Shown piece after piece: positions 1 to 8,229 of a DNA stretch of 32,279 nt. Within the stretch, counting starts at the first letter, position 1; each line of letters opens with the position of its first letter. Where the stretch lies: NCBI RefSeq assembly GCF_026627505.1, contig NZ_JAPNLK010000092.1, forward strand, positions 1 through 32,279, in the 5' to 3' direction. Source of the stretch: Streptomyces sp. H27-H5 (GTDB lineage Bacteria; Actinomycetota; Actinomycetes; Streptomycetales; Streptomycetaceae). A model generated the notes under the pieces. That model made no database searches, was not told the origin of the DNA, and was given only the letters and a program-made list of their open reading frames with translations. Made by a program: the position numbers and the translations under genes.

Positions 1-411
1 CACTTACGAGGTGCCCTCTTGCTCGGGTCTGATGGAAGCGTAGAAACTCCCATCATCCCAGGTCAGCGGGCACCTCTTCTGATTTCTCCATCCACAGCCC
101 GACCACTACGCGGTGGATCCAGGCTGAACGCCCCGCCGCACTTCGAGCGCCCACCGCTGCCGTACGCCTTCGTGCTGGGGCCCGCGGAGGTCCGGGAGGC
201 AGGGCGCGACACCGCGAGCAGGACGCCGCTGAAGGAACGCCCGCTGCAACTGGGCCCGAACGCCAGGCCAGGCTTCTACTACCCGCTCGGCGACGGCGAG
301 ACCGCCGAGAGCTGGACCGCCCTCGAACAACTCGTACGTCATCTGCGCGGAGCGCCACCCGGCTTACCTCGCCGTTTCGGTTGGGGCGGTCCAGACGGTG
401 GCCAGTAACGC
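1..411. other. No recognisable gene; IS-remnant-like flank
   Basis: I see no gene I can support here. An open frame runs through much of it on the plus strand, but it has no ribosome binding site, no recognisable motif and a composition expected from high-GC DNA. The stretch begins with a nested inverted repeat and runs directly into a second one that precedes a broken transposase, so I read it as decayed mobile-element DNA. Confidence 0.4.
8..76. repeat. Nested inverted repeat, possible IS end
   Basis: GAGGTGCCC at 8-16 is matched by its perfect reverse complement GGGCACCTC at 68-76. Inside it TGATGG at 30-35 is matched by CCATCA at 50-55, so the two pairs nest into one large stem-loop. Such structures occur at or just inside the ends of insertion sequences, where they limit transposase expression. 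No matching transposase is left next to it. Assignment to an IS family is not possible by eye. Confidence 0.4.
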
Positions 412-510
412 GAAAGTGCCTTCTGATCTGCGATGTCGTCCGGCATCGTTCTGAGCTGGGACGATGAACCCTGTCGAGGGGTTCTGTCGGTCCAGACGGA
501 AGGCACTTTC
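412..510. repeat. 12-bp inverted repeat before IS1380-like remnant
   Basis: GAAAGTGCCTTC at 412-423 and GAAGGCACTTTC at 499-510 are perfect inverted copies, with a smaller CGATG/CATCG pair inside. The right arm ends 3 bases before the GTG that opens the transposase remnant. This is the expected position for the left-end region of an IS1380-type element. Confidence 0.5.
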
Positions 511-513
511 TGC

Positions 514-720
514 GTGCAGGGTCTCGGTTGGCGCGCCAAGCTCCATCTCTCCGCTGACGGTGTGGGGGTGGTGGGCCATGCCAGGGCATGATTGCTGGCG
601 GATCTTGCCGATGCCACCGGGCTGACCACCGCGTTGGCACAGCTGGCGGCACGCTGTCCCGCCGAGACGCACGCTGACGCTGGTGACGCTCGTGTGACGC
701 ACGGCCCCCGGGAGAGCAGG
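514..720 (+). pseudogene. IS1380-family transposase, N-terminal remnant
   Basis: Reading from GTG at 514, the frame gives a start like that of IS1380-family DDE transposases: a KLHLSADGVGVVGHA stretch, then LLADLADATGL at 592-624. An in-frame TGA at 589-591 splits these two conserved blocks. After about residue 45 the similarity fades, and no catalytic DDE region follows in any frame before the small gene at 1151. The element is therefore truncated and nonsense-mutated and cannot encode an active transposase. Family recognition is from memory of the N-terminal motif. Its role now is only as a scar marking past insertion beside the secretion locus. Confidence 0.6.
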
Positions 721-1150
721 GGAAGAATTGCTCTGACCTGCGGGTTTGTCACCTACCCCAAGTGTCCACACCTTCCCGATGACCCACCACGTGGAGTGTG
801 TGGCGATCCTGGAGCCGGTGCGCGACGACGCGTGAGCCGGGGGTCGGGGCGGTGCGGCCGTGTGGTGGGGCGTCACAGGCGATGTCTTGACGCGCACGGG
901 ACGGCCGTGACGCTCGCTCGACTCACGATCCGTCAGGTGCGTCAGACGCGCCTGGCCGCCGGCTCCCTGATGGAGTACGTGGTGCCGGGCGTCTCGCCTC
1001 CGGGCGCCCGCGACGCGGGGGTTTTCGACGGATCGAAGCAGGTCGTGGCGGGCGTCTCCGCCCGGAGGCGCTCCTGCCCCTCGTCGCCACCGGCGGGGCC
1101 CCGGCCGGGATGCGCCCGGGGCAGACCGGACTGTCGGCGGCGAGCGGCGC
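721..1150. other. Gene-free stretch with hairpins
   Basis: No gene is supported here. Open frames exist on both strands but lack motifs and start signals. Two hairpins are present: CCCGC-GAC-GCGGG at 1007-1019, followed on the plus strand by GGTTTT, and an 8-bp stem at 1052-1071 listed separately. Confidence 0.4.
1052..1071 (-). terminator. Hairpin downstream of the WhiB gene pair
   Basis: GCGTCTCC at 1052-1059 pairs with GGAGGCGC at 1064-1071 (one G-T wobble) around a 4-base loop. It lies about 80 bases beyond the stop codon of the minus-strand gene at 1151. No T-run follows, as is common for streptomycete terminators, so the call rests on position and stem only. Confidence 0.35.
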
Positions 1151-1390
1151 TCAGTCCATCGCTTCGGTGGTTCCGTCCGGGTGGATCAGGAGGCGGATCG
1201 CGCCGCCGTAGCGGTCGTCGCTGATCGCCGCCTGGGCCGGACCGCCCATTTGCTGGGCGCGCTGGTGGAGGATCCCGATGACGACCTCCTGGATGTCGAC
1301 GAAGGGCGGGGCGGTCACGGGGACGCCGTCGATGAGGGCCGCACTGTGGGAGAAGACGCGGACTTCGGCGGGCGGGTGCGCGGAATGCAT
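1151..1390 (-). CDS. Small conserved-looking protein of unknown function
   Basis: I do not recognise this 79-residue protein. It starts with ATG at 1390 after a purine-rich GAAGGGAA ribosome binding site, and lies 13 bases after the stop of the WhiB-domain gene, so the two are probably co-transcribed. It has no signal peptide or membrane segment. The middle (VDIQEVVIGILHQRAQQ) looks like an amphipathic helix, and the C-terminal part could form short strands ending in an acidic tail. Codon use is typical of its neighbours. That it is a real gene rests on spacing, start signal and non-repetitive composition. Confidence 0.6.
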   Translation of the reverse strand: MHSAHPPAEVRVFSHSAALIDGVPVTAPPFVDIQEVVIGILHQRAQQMGGPAQAAISDDRYGGAIRLLIHPDGTTEAMD

Positions 1391-1403
1391 GGCGCGGTTC
1401 CCT

Positions 1404-2834
1404 TCAGGAGGTCACGGCGAATGTGCCGGAGGACGGAGAGGCCACGGCGTACATGCCGCGGGACACGCGCAGGAGGCGCCCGGACTTGGCCATGGCGGAC
1501 AGGGCGTTGCTGACCGACTTCGCGGGGTCCTGGTAGGACCCCGCGGGCAGCGCGAGCAGGACGTCCCGGCCGGTGAAGGGTCCCGGGAGGGACGTCACCG
1601 CCTGCTCCACGGCCTGCCGCAGACTCGGCGTGCTGCCCGGGGCGGGCGGTGACACGCTCCCTGAAGCATTGTTCGGTACGGACCGCAGTGGCGTGTCGCG
1701 CCGTGTGCCGCCCTGGGGCCAGGCCGGGACCTGGGGCAGTGGGGCGTCGGCGGCGTACTGCTCGATGTGGGCGCCGAGTTCACACAGCGCGGTGTGCACG
1801 GCGGCCACTCCCGGCACGCGCGGGGTGTTGCCGTCCGCGGTGTCGCCGTCCGGGGCGGCACTCAACGCCGCTGTGAGCACCTCGATGCGACGAATCGATT
1901 CAGCAAGCCGGTGCAGCAGGGGCTCGAATATGTCCTGGCGCAGCGCGCTCAGCGGGTCGCGGGTCGCGAGCTCGACACTCACCGATCCGGTGAGTCCGCT
2001 GCCGGCCGTGCGGTACGCGACTTCGTCCCCCGACGCCGTGTGCCATGCGTCGAGGCACCGCCGCGTCTCCCGCAGGGCATCGAGGAGTTGGGGCCTGAGC
2101 CCTGCGGTGGGCACACGGGCAAGCATCGCCGCGACCTGCTCGGTGACGTCGAGTGTGGGCAGCATGGAGACCACGAGCGGGCCGAGCACGGCCCTCTGTA
2201 TGGCGCGCGCCGGGTCGTCGAGCGAGAAAGTGATACGTTCGCCTGCCGGGGCCGCCATCGATACCTCGTGTGTGTTGACTCGGGTGACTCGCTGTTGACC
2301 GACGTGCGGCAGTCCACTTGCCGCGACGCGGTGTGCCTCGTCCGTCCGTGTGTCGGACCCTGGGCCCGCACGCGTACCCGTTGCCGAGGATCCGGCCGGC
2401 GCCAGAGTGGGCCGGCTCGCCCAGTACTCCCGGAGCGCGTCGAACGCGTCGAGGACGACGGCGACTTCCACGGGGCGGCCTCCGCCGTCCGGCAGGGGAG
2501 CCAGCCGCCCCTGCGCGTCACCGATTCCGATCTTGCGGCGGATCCAGCGCCGATCCTGCGGGGTGGTGGCACCCGCGTAGCCGCCGGGGTCCGACCGGGC
2601 GACGGAGTTGCGCAGGCACTCCGCCCAGAGGGGGCAGGAGGAGCAGAGCTGCCGGGCCGCGTGGATGAGGGCCTGGCGCCTCCGCATCTGGAGCGGAGGG
2701 CCCGTCACGTTGGCGGGTGGGTTCGTGAGCAGCGGCTGACCGAAGATGTCCGGCCGTCGCTGGCATGGCAGAAGGGTGGCGGAGCCGACCGCCTGGACGG
2801 ATGCAGGCGGCGTTCTGTGAGCTGTCGTGACCAT
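1404..2834 (-). CDS. Long WhiB-domain protein with C-terminal winged-helix-like region
   Basis: WhiB proteins are actinobacterial iron-sulfur transcription factors. The four cluster ligands are visible as C24, C64, C67 and C73 (C-x39-C-x2-C-x5-C), followed by a GGYAGAT turn in place of the usual G[VI]WGG and a basic RRWIRRKIG tail near residue 100. Most WhiB proteins have about 80-140 residues; this frame has 476. Residues about 110-190 are linker-like, 193-400 form a mixed region of unknown fold, and about 415-466 resemble a winged helix ending in SRGMYAV, similar to antitoxin-type wHTH ends. ATG at 2834 follows GGGGGAAT. An in-frame ATG at 2258 (residue 193) has its own GAGG 8 bases upstream, so either one fusion protein or two products are possible. 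It lies just beyond the end of the secretion operon and may regulate it, but that is inference. Confidence 0.75.
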   Translation of the reverse strand: MVTTAHRTPPASVQAVGSATLLPCQRRPDIFGQPLLTNPPANVTGPPLQMRRRQALIHAARQLCSSCPLWAECLRNSVARSDPGGYAGATTPQDRRWIRRKIGIGDAQGRLAPLPDGGGRPVEVAVVLDAFDALREYWASRPTLAPAGSSATGTRAGPGSDTRTDEAHRVAASGLPHVGQQRVTRVNTHEVSMAAPAGERITFSLDDPARAIQRAVLGPLVVSMLPTLDVTEQVAAMLARVPTAGLRPQLLDALRETRRCLDAWHTASGDEVAYRTAGSGLTGSVSVELATRDPLSALRQDIFEPLLHRLAESIRRIEVLTAALSAAPDGDTADGNTPRVPGVAAVHTALCELGAHIEQYAADAPLPQVPAWPQGGTRRDTPLRSVPNNASGSVSPPAPGSTPSLRQAVEQAVTSLPGPFTGRDVLLALPAGSYQDPAKSVSNALSAMAKSGRLLRVSRGMYAVASPSSGTFAVTS

Positions 2835-2917
2835 AAAAAGATTCCCCCGAAGCGATCATGACTTACGGGGACTTTAGGTCAGGCGAGTTGGCCACGGCAA
2901 AGTTGTCTCAGGCGGAG

Positions 2918-2940
2918 TCCTGTGCTTGAACAGCACGGGA
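2918..2940 (-). terminator. Hairpin ending the secretion-like minus operon
   Basis: TCCTGTGCT at 2918-2926 pairs with AGCACGGGA at 2932-2940 (one T-G wobble) around the loop TGAAC. It begins 20 bases past the TAG of the last gene of the minus-strand operon and lies upstream of the WhiB-domain gene, so it separates two transcription units on the same strand. There is no T-run. Confidence 0.5.
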
Positions 2941-2960
2941 GGTGATGGTTCATCAGTCAA

Positions 2961-3575
2961 CTAGCTCTCTGTGGTGGCCGTCGGTACGGCGCGTCGCGTG
3001 AAACGCCGCTTCACCCACCCCGTGCGACGCCGCACTGAGGCGATACCGCCTCCGCGAGCCGCCAGCACCAGGATCAGTCCGATGAATCCGAGGGGGACGG
3101 CGAGGGCCGGAAGAACCGTTCCCACCCCGGAAGTCACGAGGAGGACCAGGTCGGCGAAGACCACGGTGACGCCGCGGCGGCCGGGGTGGTCCTTGACCAT
3201 CCAGGCCCCGAGGAGAGCCATCGCGGCGAGGGCCCAGTATCCGAACACGGCCTGCCCGCTGAGCAGTCCGCCCGCTTGACCCCGGGCGATCTCGGCCACA
3301 GACGCGAAGTAGCCGGTAACCGCGGCGGTGACGAGCGTCGAGGCGAGCGCGAGCAGCAACTGCCCGCGGCGGCGCATCAGCCACAGCAGCGCGGAGAGGA
3401 CCAGCAGCCCGCACACCGTGATGAACGAGGACATGCTGGTCGAGGCGAGCGCGAAGACGGTGTAGGCACCGGCGAGCCCGAAGACGATCCGGCGCAGCAG
3501 CCGCACGGCCCACGCGTCGTCGCGCTCCTGGCGCAGGAAGCGACGGATGCTGTCGGGGGAGGGGCGGGGGGTCAT
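2961..3575 (-). CDS. Polytopic membrane protein, last gene of the minus arm
   Basis: This 204-residue protein has about five hydrophobic segments between residues 30 and 175, separated by short loops (for example SFITVCGLLVLSALLWLM, then RRRGQ). Both ends are basic and charged, and the C-terminus (KRRFTRR) should be cytoplasmic. I do not recognise a family. ATG at 3575 overlaps the stop of the preceding family B gene by 4 bases (ATGA), so its translation is coupled to that gene. This tight coupling to a putative NAD-cyclase-like effector suggests a role beside it, for example membrane docking, export or protection, but nothing in the sequence decides which. Confidence 0.8.
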   Translation of the reverse strand: MTPRPSPDSIRRFLRQERDDAWAVRLLRRIVFGLAGAYTVFALASTSMSSFITVCGLLVLSALLWLMRRRGQLLLALASTLVTAAVTGYFASVAEIARGQAGGLLSGQAVFGYWALAAMALLGAWMVKDHPGRRGVTVVFADLVLLVTSGVGTVLPALAVPLGFIGLILVLAARGGGIASVRRRTGWVKRRFTRRAVPTATTES

Positions 3576-4588
3576 GCGGGACCGTCCATTCCTGTGGCGA
3601 GAGGGCGGGGTGCGAGGGCGGGATCGGCCACGGGGCCGGCGCGGGAGACCGAGGTGGGGGTCACGGCCCGGGTGGTCTTGAGCGGCTGCTTGAAGCCCAC
3701 CTGCCAGAGCGGGGTGCGCACGCTCTTGGGCGGGGCCTGTAGCTCAGGCGCCTTGGTCGCCTCGGCCTCGGCCTGACCCGGGGCGAAGGCCTCCGAGATC
3801 CCGTCGATCTGCGCCTTGCGCACCTCGGGGGCCTCGGCCGCGAAGCCGTGGGGGTCGATGTAGCGGGGGACCGTCGGGTCGTTGAACTGGGCGACGGCAC
3901 GCACAGCGTCTGTTCCGGCCTCGGCGCGGGTCACCTCCGGCCACTTCTGATCGGGCTCGTAGGCGAAGTGGATGTTGTGCAGCCCGACGTTCGGGTTGTT
4001 GCAGAGTGCGCCCAGCTCCTGCTGGTGGAGGATCGACCGGGTGTTGGCGTCCTGCCCGAACACGACGACCCGGCCTTCGGCCAGCCCGGCGTACGTTTCG
4101 GAGATCTTGCCCCAGGTGGCCTTGGCGTAGCCCTCCTCGAAGCCCGCTGCCTCGCCACCGAGGGCTTCGATGACCTCGTCTTCCCAGAGGAACATGTCGT
4201 CGAGTTCACGACCGCCTTGAGTGGTTTCCAACGTCTGTGCGGCACCGGGACGGGTCCTGTTCCGCTCGGTCGCCCACTCTTCCGCGATGAAGCGCTGGGA
4301 CAGGAATGGCTCACTCCAGTCGTTCAGCGGCGCTTCCGGGTGCTTGAGGCCGTACGACCAGAAGGCACTGATCGGCTTCGTCCCGTCGGGCGGGGTGAGC
4401 TTCGCCTTGTCCGTGGCCAGGCCGTCGATGTAGGCCTTCGGCGTCACCTGGGCTGCCCTGGCAGCTGCCTTGATGCGCCGCGCCACGGCCTTCGGGTCGC
4501 GTCTGGCCTCCTGGGTGGCTTCCTCCCGGGCGTTCGCGCGGCGCAGGGCGCCTCGCTCGATGTACTTGGGTATCGGCTCCGGGCTCAC
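3572..4588 (-). CDS. Family B, copy 1: CD38/ADP-ribosyl-cyclase-like protein
   Basis: This 338-residue soluble protein has no signal peptide and carries in order the motifs of the ADP-ribosyl cyclase/NAD glycohydrolase family: FWS (W77), LETT (E121), WGKISETYA (W159, S163) and SILHQQE (S185, E191). In human CD38 the equivalents, from memory, are W125, E146-D147, W189/S193 and catalytic E226. The second acidic residue of the LED motif is T122 here, unlike copies 2 and 3. The W159-E191 spacing of 32 equals that of the other two copies. The N-terminal 70 residues are basic and helical; the C-terminal 70 are Pro/Ala-rich and end in a short APRP-type tail. GTG at 4588 overlaps the family A stop (GTGA). 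Expected activity is NAD cleavage or cyclisation; this is inferred from motifs only. Confidence 0.7.
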   Translation of the reverse strand: MSPEPIPKYIERGALRRANAREEATQEARRDPKAVARRIKAAARAAQVTPKAYIDGLATDKAKLTPPDGTKPISAFWSYGLKHPEAPLNDWSEPFLSQRFIAEEWATERNRTRPGAAQTLETTQGGRELDDMFLWEDEVIEALGGEAAGFEEGYAKATWGKISETYAGLAEGRVVVFGQDANTRSILHQQELGALCNNPNVGLHNIHFAYEPDQKWPEVTRAEAGTDAVRAVAQFNDPTVPRYIDPHGFAAEAPEVRKAQIDGISEAFAPGQAEAEATKAPELQAPPKSVRTPLWQVGFKQPLKTTRAVTPTSVSRAGPVADPALAPRPLATGMDGPA

Positions 4589-5202
4589 GGTCGTCCGACC
4601 TCCAGGGGCCGGGGATAGACCCTCAGCTTCATGTTGACCACTCCGGGGTCGGACCCGTCAGCAGTACCCAGGGCGGGCGTGACGCGCAGACTGACGAGGG
4701 CGCCCGGAGCTTCGGCCTCCCAGTAGGCAAGGTGGTAGGGGTCCTTCTCCTCAAGGCGGTCCTGCTCCTTGGGGATCGCGTACTCACCGACCCCTGCCGG
4801 GAAGGAGCTGGAGTCCCAAGCTCCTTCCCAGACCGGCTCGCCCAAGACCGAGGACACGGCGTCGCGGTAGAGCGGCCAGACCCGGTCGGCCTCGGCCAGT
4901 ACCTGCGGGTTGCCTTCCGCGCTGTCGGCCGACGCGCCCCAGACCCAGTGGGAGAGGCTTTGTACGGGTGCCCAGCTGCCGCCCTGGGCGTGGAGGGTCA
5001 TCCTGCCGCCGGTGTCGGTCAGCACGTTGAGGACGTACTCGAACTGGGTGGGTGTCCAGCCGAACTGGGCGCACCACATGTCCAGGCCCTGGCCGGACAG
5101 GGGCGGGCCGTTCCAGATGGTCTCCCAGTGGATGTCGGCCAGCCCGCGCAGCTCGGTGATCAGTTCCTGCGGGGTCCGGTTCACCGGCGGGATGAAGGAC
5201 AT
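4585..5202 (-). CDS. Family A, copy 2: Trp-rich partner of family B
   Basis: This 205-residue soluble, acidic, Trp-rich protein belongs to a family with four copies in this window. Shared blocks are HWETIWNGPP near residue 25, WCAQFGWTP near 50, VLGEPVWEGAWD near 130 and PYHLAYW near 160. No enzyme motif is visible. ATG at 5202 is chosen because homology with the other copies starts there; a longer reading would run into the upstream gene. It follows another family A gene by 31 bases and overlaps family B copy 1 by GTGA. An A gene directly coupled to a putative NAD-consuming B gene, seen three times, fits an immunity, antitoxin or chaperone role. The function is inference and the family has no name I can give with certainty. 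Confidence 0.75.
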   Translation of the reverse strand: MSFIPPVNRTPQELITELRGLADIHWETIWNGPPLSGQGLDMWCAQFGWTPTQFEYVLNVLTDTGGRMTLHAQGGSWAPVQSLSHWVWGASADSAEGNPQVLAEADRVWPLYRDAVSSVLGEPVWEGAWDSSSFPAGVGEYAIPKEQDRLEEKDPYHLAYWEAEAPGALVSLRVTPALGTADGSDPGVVNMKLRVYPRPLEVGRP

Positions 5203-5233
5203 GTGGCTGTCTCTCTTTCTCGGGTCTCGTACG

Positions 5234-5857
5234 TCACAGTCGCCAGCCGGGGCCACCGATCGGATGGGGGTCGGCCGGGCCGTGGAAGGCGAGATCGATC
5301 GTGCCACCTCCCGAAACCCGGCCCGTACGGCAGTGCAGGTCGAGCACGATCACCGGGGCGAGCGGGTTGGAGTATCTCCACTGGGCGAGCCGGTACGGGG
5401 CCCGGCGCTCCAGCCGCTCCTCGGCGTCACCCCACCGGCCGGGAGCGGGCGGCGCCGGGAAGTCGGGGCTGTCCCAGGCGCCCTCCCAGCCAGGGGGGCC
5501 CAACGCGGTGGTCACCTGGGCGAGGTGGGCCGCGTACCGGTCGAGGGCGACCGCCGTGACGTCCGTGCCCTCGGACGTCGAGTCCGCCCTGACCCGCCAG
5601 GCGGTGAACGACGCGCCGGTCACGGGCGCGCCGGGAACACCGGAGGACGTCAGGTGCAGCCGACCGGACCGCTGCGTACGCACCCACAGGCCCGACTGGA
5701 GCCACAGCGGTTGCCAGCCGAAGCGCGCGCACCACTCGGCGCGCTCGGAATCGCCCTCGGGGATGCCGGCCCATACGGCGCGCCAGTCCACGCTCAGGAG
5801 CGCGCCCAGTTCGGCGGCGAGCTCCTGCGGCGGGTGGTCGGTGATGACACTGGCCAT
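5234..5857 (-). CDS. Family A, orphan copy without its own family B gene
   Basis: This 207-residue protein shares the family A blocks: VDWRAVWAGIP near residue 25, WCARFGWQP near 45, GPPGWEGAWDSPDFP near 125 and PYRLAQW near 155. ATG at 5857 follows GGAAG, 12 bases after the stop of the VirB6-like gene. Unlike the other three A genes it is followed by another A gene, not by a B gene. Orphan immunity genes are a known trait of polymorphic-toxin loci, which is one reading. Alternatively family A may be a structural or adaptor component and this the basal copy of the machine. Its middle region differs more from the plus-strand copies than they do from each other. Confidence 0.75.
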   Translation of the reverse strand: MASVITDHPPQELAAELGALLSVDWRAVWAGIPEGDSERAEWCARFGWQPLWLQSGLWVRTQRSGRLHLTSSGVPGAPVTGASFTAWRVRADSTSEGTDVTAVALDRYAAHLAQVTTALGPPGWEGAWDSPDFPAPPAPGRWGDAEERLERRAPYRLAQWRYSNPLAPVIVLDLHCRTGRVSGGGTIDLAFHGPADPHPIGGPGWRL

Positions 5858-5869
5858 GTTCAGGGCTTC

Positions 5870-8185
5870 CTAGCGGGATATCCGGCCACCGCCGTCGCGC
5901 GGCGGCGGCGGCTGGTGCGGCGGGGTCGGCGTCGGAGGGGCCGGCCGCTGCGGGGGGCGCGGGTCGGCCGGACGCAGCGGGGGCCCGTCGACGATGTTGA
6001 CCCGGCCGGTCGGGCGCGGGGTCGGCTGCGGTGCCGGCGCCGGTGCCGGCTGGGGCGCCGGTGCGGGCTGGGGTGCGGCTGCGGGCTGGGGCGCGGGAGG
6101 CGGTCCCTGCTGCGGTACGGGCGCGTTGGAGGCGCTGACCCGCCCGCTGCGGCGACGGGGCGGCGGCTCGGCGGCGGGTTCCTTTTCGGACTGTCCCTTC
6201 TGCTTCTGCTGCAAGTCCGCGTACTGGTCCTTCTGGAGCTCCGCTCCCATCTGGGCAGCCTTGCGCTGCCCGCGCTTGGTGTTGCTCGGAGCGATCCAGC
6301 CGCCCTTCTGCAACCTTCCGCCGAGCGCGACCTTGTCCATGCCGCGGCCTACGTTCCCGGCACCTCTCCCCGCGACCCGTCCCGCCGCCCTTGCCGTACC
6401 GGAGGCGGCGTTGCCCGCGAGGCGCTGACCCTGCGCGCCGATCTTGCTGGACAGCGAATTGGCCATGTCGCCCACGCCCAGCGCGTCCTCCGCGCCTGCG
6501 ATCTTGGGGCTGTAGCTGCCCGAGAGCAGCTTCTTCAGCATCATGACGACCGCCACGGTCACCAACAGCAGCATCAGCAGCTGCATGCCCAAAGAGATCT
6601 TCGCGGGCAGAATCATCTGGTAGAGCACGAGCAGCACGCTGAGGATGATGCCGAAGCCCGCCCGCAGCACGAAGCTGTGGATGAACGTCTCCAACCACCC
6701 CTTGAGCAGCTTCTGCTGGGACGGATGGATGCCCAGGGTGGCCACCAACGGCAACAGGATGATCATGATCAGGGTCACGGCGTGCCACAGCAGGGTGAGC
6801 GCACTGAGGACGATCACCATCAGTCCGACGATCAACGCCGCTATCAAGGAGTAGAAGGCGAGCCCGACGCGTGCACCGGCACCGTGTCCGGCCCATTCGT
6901 TGAAGGCAACCGGGTAGATCGCCCTATCCGAGGCATGGCCCGGATAGCCCTCGCCCTTGCCGCCCGCCATGTCTATGCGGATGGGCATCCACTCATCGGT
7001 TTCCTTGTCGATGTCCTTTTTCTTGCCATCTCTGGGGAACGCGTCCATGTTGGTCGTGGACTGCGACACCGCTTGCCTGACCCGGACGTCCTCGCAGCGC
7101 GCGCCCTTGCCGTAGTTGCACTCGGCCGCGGTGTTCTTCGGCGTGCACACGCCCTCCTTGATCTCGCCGGCGCCGTTCTTGAAGATGCAGTTGGTGCCGT
7201 GTTCGCCGAACTGGCCCAGGGCCCATGGCCGGAACGCCAGCGTGTCGTACATCGCACAGCTGGATATGCGAAGACCGCGATTGTGGTCCACCTCCGGGGA
7301 CAGATCGCAGGGGGACTGCATCTGGTCCGTGGCGCCCGAGAGAACAGCCTCGGTAAGCATCGAGTTGAAGTTGCCGATCCCCGTGTCCGCCTCGGTGATG
7401 ACCTTGTCGTAGTTGCCGCCGGTCAGGAGTACGACCACGGCGACCGTCGTCAAGGACGCCCAGCCCACGCCCGACCAGGCCTCACGCATTTCGTTCTTGC
7501 GCCACTTCGTGAAGACCCACAGACCGGTCAGCGTGATCATGACCGGTACGGCAGGAATGAAGACGTTCTTCTTCAGAGTCTCCACTACGCTGTCGCGGCC
7601 GTCGTAGAGACCGCTGAGCGGACTCGGGTTGGAGGCCAGCTCTTTGATCGAGATGGCTGTACGCGTCAAGATCTTGGTGCCGTTGAACACCATGTTGGCC
7701 ACGCCGTTGTTGACGAGGTCCATGATCGAGCAATGGTCGGCACCGCTGCCCCTCGTGCCATTGGTGTCGGACGCGTTGCCCCGGCCCCTGAAGGTCATGG
7801 ACCAGTTCAGGCCCCGCATGGCGTTGAGCTCGTAGAAGGTGTACTTCTGGGGGGCCTCTGGCATCCTGACCGCGCCGGTGACCATGCCCGTCGTGTCGTT
7901 GAGGTTCTTGGCGCGTTTGGCCTTGTCTTCCCATTGGTTGACGGCAGGGATGATCGATTCACCGCTGGCACCCGGGCTGTCTTCGGTGTAGCTGTCATTC
8001 CCGGTGAAACTGCAGGCGAAGTCCTCGGCGTTGGCCGTTCCGGGCACCGCGAACGACAGGGCCAACACCGCGAGAATGACGAACGCACCGGCCCGGACGG
8101 CTCGGCCCGCGCCCCGCACCCGATCGAGTGGAGACGAGATCTGGCGGGTGGACCCACGCGTCTTGGCGCTACGGCGCACGAACAT
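5870..8185 (-). CDS. VirB6/TrbL-like polytopic membrane protein with Pro-rich tail
   Basis: This 771-residue protein probably forms the inner-membrane channel part of the type IV-like machine. It starts with a basic leader and a hydrophobic, signal-like segment ending ANA (about residues 29-52). A mostly extracellular region with several Cys follows, interrupted by membrane segments near 207-228 and 238-256. Then come a strongly hydrophobic cluster (about 439-485) and two more segments (502-524, 529-552). The last 200 residues are cytoplasmic: a basic, Gly/Ala-rich part, then a low-complexity Pro/Ala/Gln tail. The layout is that of VirB6/TrbL proteins of Gram-positive systems; primary sequence alone gives no stronger proof. 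ATG at 8185 follows GAAGGAAG. It sits between a lipoprotein gene and the family A genes. Confidence 0.7.
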   Translation of the reverse strand: MFVRRSAKTRGSTRQISSPLDRVRGAGRAVRAGAFVILAVLALSFAVPGTANAEDFACSFTGNDSYTEDSPGASGESIIPAVNQWEDKAKRAKNLNDTTGMVTGAVRMPEAPQKYTFYELNAMRGLNWSMTFRGRGNASDTNGTRGSGADHCSIMDLVNNGVANMVFNGTKILTRTAISIKELASNPSPLSGLYDGRDSVVETLKKNVFIPAVPVMITLTGLWVFTKWRKNEMREAWSGVGWASLTTVAVVVLLTGGNYDKVITEADTGIGNFNSMLTEAVLSGATDQMQSPCDLSPEVDHNRGLRISSCAMYDTLAFRPWALGQFGEHGTNCIFKNGAGEIKEGVCTPKNTAAECNYGKGARCEDVRVRQAVSQSTTNMDAFPRDGKKKDIDKETDEWMPIRIDMAGGKGEGYPGHASDRAIYPVAFNEWAGHGAGARVGLAFYSLIAALIVGLMVIVLSALTLLWHAVTLIMIILLPLVATLGIHPSQQKLLKGWLETFIHSFVLRAGFGIILSVLLVLYQMILPAKISLGMQLLMLLLVTVAVVMMLKKLLSGSYSPKIAGAEDALGVGDMANSLSSKIGAQGQRLAGNAASGTARAAGRVAGRGAGNVGRGMDKVALGGRLQKGGWIAPSNTKRGQRKAAQMGAELQKDQYADLQQKQKGQSEKEPAAEPPPRRRSGRVSASNAPVPQQGPPPAPQPAAAPQPAPAPQPAPAPAPQPTPRPTGRVNIVDGPPLRPADPRPPQRPAPPTPTPPHQPPPPRDGGGRISR

Positions 8186-8229
8186 CGGCTTCCTTCGGGA
8201 GTTCCTCGGCAGGGTTGGGATGTCGGTGA

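Noticed and set aside
779..835. An 18-codon frame starting MTHHVECVAILEPV
   Set aside because: It reads like part of a protein but has no ribosome binding site and stops at once. Probably chance or a decayed fragment.
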